Below are positions 60,458 through 64,000 of a stretch of 64,000 nucleotides of DNA, piece by piece. Numbering within the stretch: position 1 is the stretch's first letter; every line of letters begins with the position of its first letter. Origin of the DNA: Gordionus sp. m RMFG-2023 (lineage: Eukaryota > Nematomorpha > Gordioida > Chordodea > Parachordodidae). Location of the stretch: the NCBI RefSeq assembly GCF_954871325.1, contig NC_088777.1, positions 8,223,366 to 8,287,365 on the forward strand, in the 5' to 3' direction. The position numbers and the translations under genes were made by a program. Below the pieces are notes generated by a model that had not been told where the DNA came from, ran no database searches, and saw nothing but the letters and a program-made list of their open reading frames with translations.

Positions 60458-63179
60458 TTAGGTGCAAGACAACAATGTGTTATATTTCAAAAACACGCTA
60501 CTAATTGTTAGAAAACCTGGCATATTAATTCTATCTCTTTCATCTTTTAGATCAGTTAAGCACATTAAATTTAATATCGTTGACTGCAATGTATAATTAT
60601 TAAAACAATCTTGCGAATTTATCTTTCAATTTTTTTTTTAAGACCGCTTCAGAAATTAGTAATGATCTAAATCGTTTTGTTTAGACCCCTTCTCTTTAAA
60701 TTACTGCCAAATAAAATGAAATATAAATGAATAAAATTATAATTATTGATCGTTTTTTAAAAAAAAAATATTACTAATAATTTCTAACTCCAAGCTCAAA
60801 AAATGTAATTAATTGCAATTGCAAATTCCAAAAATAAGGAGTGCCCAATCTTGGTAATTATATTTGCCAACTTATAAAGAAGATTTCGAGCCCCCCCCCC
60901 CCCCATTATTCTCCACAGCTATGCTGCAAATATTAAGAATATAACTTGATAATCTTTGAATATGTGCATAAAAAATATAACAAATTAAACGCGTATACCC
61001 ATTCTCAAGGTTTCTTTATTACTTTTATTTATATCATAAGAGTCTCCTTTATTAATGATTACTTTGTCATTCTTTATGATACCTGTATTATATAAATATA
61101 ATTTCGATTAAAGTTTTAGTGAAAAGGCTCTTATAAACTTATAAGCATGATTTATTTTTTTTTACATTATATTATCGATATCATTTTGGAATATTCTTGG
61201 CTCATCCTTAGTTTATTTTCTTATTCTAACTTTCAGAGTTATTTTTTTTTACTATACATTCAGATCCAGTATGATTCTGTTCCGATAAAATATGTATTTA
61301 AATGAGGATAGTGGGAATCCAGATTTTTTTAAAAAAATTAGGGGTATAGTTTTGATATTCTTTGGGATTTGATTATTAAAGTTTTTTTTTTTCAATAATA
61401 CAAAAAAGAATAACGTTAATCAAATTATAATTCAAATAAAAACTGACTAGAATGATTATATTATTTATTGATTCTTTAAAGATTTTCGTTACCTCAAAAC
61501 GTTTTGAATATAAAAAAAATATTTACAGAGTTTTAAAGGTATGACAATATTGTGTTTGGTGTAAGCTTTTAAACGAAATCCATTTTGAAATAGTAAGAAG
61601 GAATTATAGGCACTTTTGCCTATATGAAGTTTATTACTTCTTTGAACTATGTTCTATAGAAAAAAAATATAATATAACACTATATTTGAGATATATACAA
61701 TTAATCCATTTTTCGATAAAAAACTTATTTTTGTAGGTGTTATGGCTCTGTTTTTTAAATCTAAGATCTCAATATATGTTTCATTGCTAGTGTTGGGAGC
61801 CGTTAATTTGATCTATAATTAAATATTATACCGTAAAAATAAAATGTAGATTTTGTGAGAAATAATTTTTATAAATATATTTTTTAAATTATCGTTAACT
61901 TTTACATCGCTTTTAATCAAGAAAGTGAATTCTTCATAGTTTTGATTTAAAAAATTCCACATTTCAATTGACTTTAAGTCAGATGTATTTGTATTAGTTA
62001 GGTAGTGACTGAATTTCAAAATCAAAGTTAAGCTTACCTGATTGTTTCCGAGGTTGTATCCCAGGTAAACTAGGGATTTTTTTGAAAGCCTTGATTTTAA
62101 ATAAATTGTATAATAATATATTGAGTTATACGTTGCATTATTTTTAGAGGATTTGCAATAGAGGCAGCGTCTACATGATCAGGGGGAAGTAAGCAGGAGC
62201 ATTCAGCTTACAAATTTTTTGAAGATGGGGAGGTATAGGTTATTGAGAGGGTGTTTTCTCCAGTGACTTCTCTCTCGTAGACATTGACTAGAGGTTACTC
62301 AACCTAAACTAGAAGGTGAAAATTTTTAAAAGGGTTCCTGGGACCGACCAATGAATATTTTTTAGTAAAATGATTTTGTAGTATTTACTCAGTTCATAAT
62401 AATTTATTTTAGGGAAAGATATATATTTGCTTAATTCTAGGCTGAAAATTGTGTAGTTCCCATCCGGACAATTTGTACAAGTTGTCCTTTCAGATTTAGG
62501 GTCGTCACTTGGAGGTCCTTTACAATTTTTGTAAGAGTTTCTCCTGTCCCGCTACCTGGCCTATCACTATCATAAATAAGTTATGAATTTTGATAGCGGC
62601 GTCAACCAAAAAAGTTGAAATAAAAATGTACTACTTTTACTTGATTTAAATAAATTTTTTTAATAAAGAATGAATTATTTTATTTTCAATTTCCAAAAAT
62701 TTTACTAAATTCCTGGGTTAAAATTTTTTTTTACACAAATTATCTAGCCAGGCCCGTTTAAAGAATTTGAAACTTCAGGACAGATCGTGCAGATCCTTCC
62801 TTTCTTTATTTAATAACACCCAATAAAATTCTGATATTATAAATAAATATTTTTTATATAATAATATATATAATAAATTATTAAAAGGGTTAAATATTTG
62901 TACTTAAATTTTGGAAAAACATTATCAATATATTTCATTCCTGTTATCCCATCAAGGTGTAAATTGTCACAGATACCAGGTGTTAGATCTGTAAAAAAGA
63001 TTTTGATCATGTTATAATATACAATAATTTTTATTACCGTTATTAAAAATTCTCGTGTTATTTTGGAACCATATAAGATATTTTGATGGAATATCAAAAC
63101 AATGCGTAGTTAGGAATGATACTATGATCAGGAAAAATATTTTGGTGTAATTGATCGGGAAGATAAAGTTATGTTTCAT
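60458..63179 (-). CDS. Candidate secreted/membrane protein, unrecognised (six exons)
   Basis: Exons on the minus strand that fit by phase: 63179-63038, 62988-62904, 62089-61906, 61653-61527, 61082 to about 60991, 60583-60458, giving about 245 residues. Exon 1 starts MKHNFIFPINYTKIFFLIIV and SFLTTHCFDIPS, a good signal peptide with likely cleavage near residue 27. The first intron is 49 bp, the short intron class of ELP1 and SNUPN. Later segments: LTPGICDNLHLDGITGMKYI, LVYLGYNLGNNQ, MWNFLNQNYEEFTFLIKSD, SAYNSFLLFQNGFRLKAYT, IIKNDKVIINKGDSYDI, LTDLKDERDRINMPGFLT. The donor of exon 5 (gtttaa) is weak and exon 6 may not belong. Exons 1-4 are the best supported. The composition (Trp, Cys, Gly, Pro spaced along the frame) is protein-like. 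I cannot name the family. Confidence 0.38.
62165..62286. mobile_element. hAT family B MITE, short copy
   Basis: The termini cagcgtctacatgatc and tctcgtagacattg are flanked by aatagagg and actagagg (7 of 8 identical). It lies in the third intron-like gap of the minus-strand candidate gene. Confidence 0.7.
62440..62580 (-). other. GC-rich open segment of unknown nature
   Basis: The minus strand is open for about 44 codons from YDSDRPGSGTGETLTKIV to KGQLVQIVRMGTTQFSA and then stops. Its GC content is far above the neighbours. The heptad-like spacing of Leu/Val suggests a coiled coil. It could be an exon or a transposon ORF1 fragment. No match is recognised. Confidence 0.35.
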
Positions 63180-63961
63180 TATATCTTGCTCTTTTTTTTT
63201 GTAAATTAAAACACATATTTGCTATGCTATTATATTTAATGTATTAATTATAAAATCATTTATAACCTCTTCAAAATTTTCTCTATTTACCCTTTTATTT
63301 TTGGCTATGCATATATATAGAAAACTATTATAGTGTAGGTAATGGTTTTCGAATTAATTTATGTTTGGGACAAACATTGGTCACTATTTTATTGAAAATT
63401 AGTATGAAAATGTATAAAGATAATTTTTAACTAATTGATTTCTTAAAATGTGTTTAATTCATTTTTTTTAATCATCTTTAATAATTTTCTAGTTTATTAT
63501 AAATGATGCCCAAGAGATTTCTAAATTCTCCAAAAATTTTAAAATATATCTCTACAAATTAACTGAATTCTCAAAGTGCACGATCAATTATATAAAATTG
63601 GTAGCATATTAAAACAACTACAACAATGGAAATATTAGTAAAATATTGACTCAGGCCATATTTATTTATAACTCATTTGTATAAATCATTAGTTTAAATT
63701 TAACATTAACACTAATCATCTTAAAAACCATGCATTCATAGAACACTCCAATAATGAAGAGATGTTATTTACAAAATATTTAGGTTATATAGATTATTAT
63801 ACCCTTTCCCCGATATTATCTGGTCCGAATTATAGGTTAAAGATTGTCCGATGGAATATAATATTTTAAAGTATCGAAAATATCATGAAAAATCTTATTA
63901 ATATAAACAAAATTATAGTATAGGAAAAAAATTCTACCAGATGATTTCTAACTAAACGGGG
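63180..63961. other. AT-rich, nothing recognised
   Basis: This is upstream of the minus-strand candidate gene and would hold its promoter. No specific motif stands out. A short word set at 63805-63860 (ccccgatattatctggtccg) resembles family C MITE interiors. Confidence 0.35.
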
Positions 63962-64000
63962 GTTCTGAAACATGGCCAAGCAAAGAATAGTTTGCAGACA
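63962..64000 (+). mobile_element. LINE fragment, continues beyond the window
   Basis: The words gttctgaaacatggccaa and caaagaat match the LINE at 39150-39178 (gttcggaaacatggccaa, caaagaat), the coding segment for SSETWPTKES. It starts abruptly here, so this is a second, 5'-truncated or diverged copy of the same family. Confidence 0.75.

Overview
The window is animal nuclear DNA from an invertebrate I cannot name. It is strongly AT-rich. Its genes are split by GT-AG introns and encode conserved metazoan proteins. It is full of hAT-type and TA-flanked miniature transposons (MITEs), an RTE-like LINE, a Ty3/gypsy-type LTR fossil and a DDE transposon whose relatives I recall from Hydra, aphids and arachnids. 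Coding exons stand out as more GC-rich islands. Introns fall into two classes: about 45-50 bp, or hundreds to thousands of bp swollen by repeats.

Layout. 1-1810: AT-rich upstream DNA. 1811-26791 (+): ELP1, scaffold of the Elongator tRNA-modification complex, in 16 exons whose phases all fit, about 1,938 residues. Its introns carry three very long inverted repeats (6760-7999, 12638-15211 and 19194-24913) plus MITEs. 27398-33368 (-): CDC37, the Hsp90 co-chaperone for kinases, 9 exons, 362 residues, convergent with ELP1. 33369-48948: repeat-rich intergenic DNA with an hAT MITE with clean target duplications (34664-35277), a 5'-truncated LINE with a 16-bp target duplication (37734-39557), a minisatellite (about 40618-40900) and a decayed LTR element (42657-47779). 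48949-55169 (+): SNUPN (snurportin-1), the import adaptor for m3G-capped snRNPs, 6 exons, 412 residues.

55170-64000: no long ORFs, but the minus strand holds phase-compatible short exons that look like real genes. These are a two-exon 3' end (55347-55967), two exons resembling the ligand-binding domain of a Cys-loop receptor (58406-59510), and a six-exon candidate with a signal peptide (60458-63179). All three are tentative. The window ends in another copy of the LINE seen at 37.7-39.6 kb.

The three confident genes are housekeeping genes (tRNA wobble modification, kinase folding, snRNP import) with no evident shared pathway. The most unusual features are the three hairpin-forming introns of ELP1, the 43-nt tRNA-Met-like primer site in the LTR element, and the unrecognised minus-strand exons at the right end. 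I saw no CRISPR array, no rRNA, no complete tRNA gene and nothing prokaryotic.
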